64,000 bases of DNA from Starkeya sp. ORNL1 (GTDB lineage Bacteria > Pseudomonadota > Alphaproteobacteria > Rhizobiales > Xanthobacteraceae): positions 2,170,001-2,234,000 of the forward strand of contig NZ_CP048834.1 in NCBI RefSeq assembly GCF_012971745.1, written 5' to 3'. The position numbers and the translations under genes were made by a program. The number at the start of each line of letters is the position of its first letter. The first letter of the stretch is position 1. The notes under the pieces are model-generated. The model searched no databases. It was not told the DNA's origin and was given only the letters and a program-made list of their open reading frames with translations. Positions 62,289 through 64,000 of this stretch are shown piece after piece.

Positions 62289-64000
62289 TCAGTGAACGGC
62301 CGCGGTCTTCTTCCGCGTGAAGACGCGGATCAGGCCGAGGATGGAAATGCAGACGGTGACGATGACGACCGAGAGCGCGGCGGCGAGCTCGATGGCGCCG
62401 TCCTCGATGAACTGGATGACGACGGTGGGCATCACCTGCGTGTCCGCCTGGGTGAGGATGGCGGACATCGACAGCTCGCGCAGGCTCAGCGAGAACACCA
62501 GCACCCAGGCGATGCCGACCGCGCCGCGCATCAGCGGGAAGGTCACGTCCTTCAGCCCGCGCAGCCAGCCGGCGCCGGAGATGCGCGCCGCCTCTTCCAG
62601 ATCGGTCGAGAGCTGCTGGATGCCGTTCCTCACCAGCACGAAGGCGATGGGCAGCAGCTTGCCGGCATAGGCGATGAGGATCAGCGTCAGCGTGCCGTAG
62701 AACAGGTTGACGTAGCCCATCAGGATTCCCACCGCATAGGCGATGGAGGGGAAGCCATAGGCCACCATCACCAGGAAGGTGATGACCTCGCGCCCGAAGA
62801 AGCGGATACGCTCTACCACCCAGCCCAGCACCAGGCCGAGCGTGGCGCACACCGTTGCCGTCGCCAGCGCCAGCAGCAGGCTGTTGAGGATCGAGGCGCG
62901 GGCCACGAACTCGCCATCGAAGATCAGGGCGTAATGCTTGGTGACGAGGTTGCTCAGCGTGATGTCGGCGCCGAAGGACGACAGCACCGAGAGCAGGAAC
63001 AGCGAGCCGATCGGCAGGATCGCGGTGGCGAACACCACGAGGACGCAGAAGGCGCCGGCCACCCAGCGCCACGGCCCGAGCTTCGTCACCTGATCAGAGG
63101 TCGCCTTGCCGGTGAGGGTGCGGAAATTCTCGGCGCGGATGGCGTATTTCTGGATCAGGATGCTCACCGCGGTGAACACCAGGATCGGCATCGCCACCGC
63201 CGCCGCATAATTGAACTGCGGCGGGAATTTCAACAGGTCGTAGATCTTGGTGGTGAGCACCGAGAAATTGGCCATGGTGCCGATGGCGGCCGGCGCGCCG
63301 AACGAGGACAGCGCGTCGAGCATCACCAGTATGACGGCGGAGAGGATGGCCGGGCGCACCAGCGGCAGCGTGATGGTGAGCGCGGTGCGCAGCTTGCCGG
63401 CACCGAGGACACGCGCTGCCTGCTCATTGCTGGCGTCGACATTGGCGAGCGCCGCGCTCACCGCGAAGAACACCAGCGGATACACCCCGACGATCTCGAT
63501 GAAGACGAGGCCGCTGAAGCTCATGATGTTGAGCGGCGCGTGCTCGAAGCCGAGATAGCGGATCGCCAGCGTGTTGAGGTAGCCGGAGTTCGGCGCCGCC
63601 AGGAAGATCCAGGAGATCACCGAGATGAAGGTCGGGATCACGAAAGAGACGCCGGCGGCGAGCGCCACCAGGCTCTTGCCCGGCGCATCGGTGCGGGCGA
63701 CGATCCAGGCCAGCGGGATGCCGAGCGCGCAGGCACCGAGCGTCACCAATGCGACCAGCTCGGCGGAGTTCAGCACCGCCTGCCACATGCCGCGGCGGTT
63801 GAACGCCTTGGCGAAGGTGTCGAAGGTCAAGTTGCCCTGCGCGTCGATGAGGCTGTAGCCGGCCAGCAGCACCAGCGGATAGGCGATCAACGCCAGCAAT
63901 ATGGCAATCGAGCTGCCGATGACTAGGAGCTTCACCGGCTGCAGGCCGGAGAGCCGGCGCAGCAGCGAAACGTCGGTGCTCAGGAAGCTGCGCGAGGCGA
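62289..64000 (-). CDS. ABC transporter permease, fused two-domain (FbpB-like), 5' end outside window
   Basis: At least 570 aa, running off the window end without a start or stop (the frame continues ASRSFLSTDVSLLRR before the first internal GTG). Two complete binding-protein-dependent transport domains are fused; EAA loops appear as ARVLGAGKLRTALTITLPLV and ARISGAGWLRGLKDVTFPLM. About 12 helices. The layout is that of FbpB/ThiP/PotBC-fused permeases for iron, thiamine or small organics. The ATPase is not in the window and is probably encoded upstream. Confidence 0.9.
   Translation of the reverse strand, partial: ASRSFLSTDVSLLRRLSGLQPVKLLVIGSSIAILLALIAYPLVLLAGYSLIDAQGNLTFDTFAKAFNRRGMWQAVLNSAELVALVTLGACALGIPLAWIVARTDAPGKSLVALAAGVSFVIPTFISVISWIFLAAPNSGYLNTLAIRYLGFEHAPLNIMSFSGLVFIEIVGVYPLVFFAVSAALANVDASNEQAARVLGAGKLRTALTITLPLVRPAILSAVILVMLDALSSFGAPAAIGTMANFSVLTTKIYDLLKFPPQFNYAAAVAMPILVFTAVSILIQKYAIRAENFRTLTGKATSDQVTKLGPWRWVAGAFCVLVVFATAILPIGSLFLLSVLSSFGADITLSNLVTKHYALIFDGEFVARASILNSLLLALATATVCATLGLVLGWVVERIRFFGREVITFLVMVAYGFPSIAYAVGILMGYVNLFYGTLTLILIAYAGKLLPIAFVLVRNGIQQLSTDLEEAARISGAGWLRGLKDVTFPLMRGAVGIAWVLVFSLSLRELSMSAILTQADTQVMPTVVIQFIEDGAIELAAALSVVIVTVCISILGLIRVFTRKKTAAVH

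Noticed and set aside
1..64000. Phage, transposon, integron, toxin-antitoxin or defence system
   Set aside because: No integrase, transposase, capsid, restriction, Cas, or typical small toxin-antitoxin pair was recognised on either strand; the window looks like ordinary metabolic chromosome.

Overview
The window is a GC-rich, gene-dense piece of chromosome, most likely from an alphaproteobacterium of the order Hyphomicrobiales (Xanthobacteraceae/Bradyrhizobium-like relatives). This rests on codon usage, on the abundance of solute transporters (tripartite tricarboxylate, ABC, MHS-MFS), and on three families of intergenic palindromic repeats of a type common in that order. The genus is inference. 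I see no rRNA, tRNA, CRISPR array, prophage or insertion sequence.

Layout. (1) 1-6982, plus strand: a translationally coupled catabolic operon whose genes overlap by 1-4 bases. It encodes a ureohydrolase (5' end outside the window), a Rieske oxygenase, a D-2-hydroxyacid dehydrogenase, a COG3618-type amidohydrolase and a gamma-glutamyltransferase-family enzyme. A thiamine-diphosphate 2-oxoacid decarboxylase follows after a repeat. (2) 7175-12804, minus strand: a tctCBA transporter operon followed by two enolase-superfamily (mandelate racemase/dehydratase-like) enzymes, probably for sugar acids or other hydroxy acids, with two inverted repeats upstream of tctC. A decayed aldehyde dehydrogenase/VOC remnant lies next to it. 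(3) 13596-19292: a GntR/FCD regulator divergent from a second D-2-hydroxyacid dehydrogenase and an MHS transporter, then two divergent AraC regulators. (4) 19511-30193: envelope and efflux genes, namely a DUF3300 repeat protein, MarC, an AI-2E family protein, an alpha/beta hydrolase, a glycine-zipper lipoprotein, an RND pump with its adaptor, and an AraC regulator paralogous to the one at 18228. (5) 30481-35888: a seven-gene Mrp/Mbh-like cation antiporter operon in the order E-F-G-(A'B fused)-C-D-D'. (6) 35973-46162: a DUF900 lipoprotein hydrolase, a DMT exporter with a perfect palindrome upstream, the arcD-arcA arginine deiminase pair ending in a strong terminator, a YXWGXW-type secreted protein, a DbpA-like DEAD-box helicase, and a divergent TetR/MATE pair with two matching operator-like sites. 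(7) 46345-56248: a patatin-GntP permease pair, a CYTH-like protein, two LysR regulators each with an inverted repeat in its divergent promoter (next to an SDR and an MFS exporter), an aldo/keto reductase and a second SDR. (8) 56458-64000, minus strand: an operon with an ABC permease (5' end outside), a flavoprotein reductase, an LLM-class flavin monooxygenase, a Tat-type solute-binding protein and a four-rhodanese-domain protein.

The most promising uncharacterised units are the coupled operon at 1-5129 (no single known pathway explains this enzyme set), the ABC/LLM/flavoprotein/tetra-rhodanese operon at 56458-64000 (possibly acquisition and oxidation of an organosulfur compound), and the Mbh-ordered antiporter operon. 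Their substrates are not readable from sequence alone.
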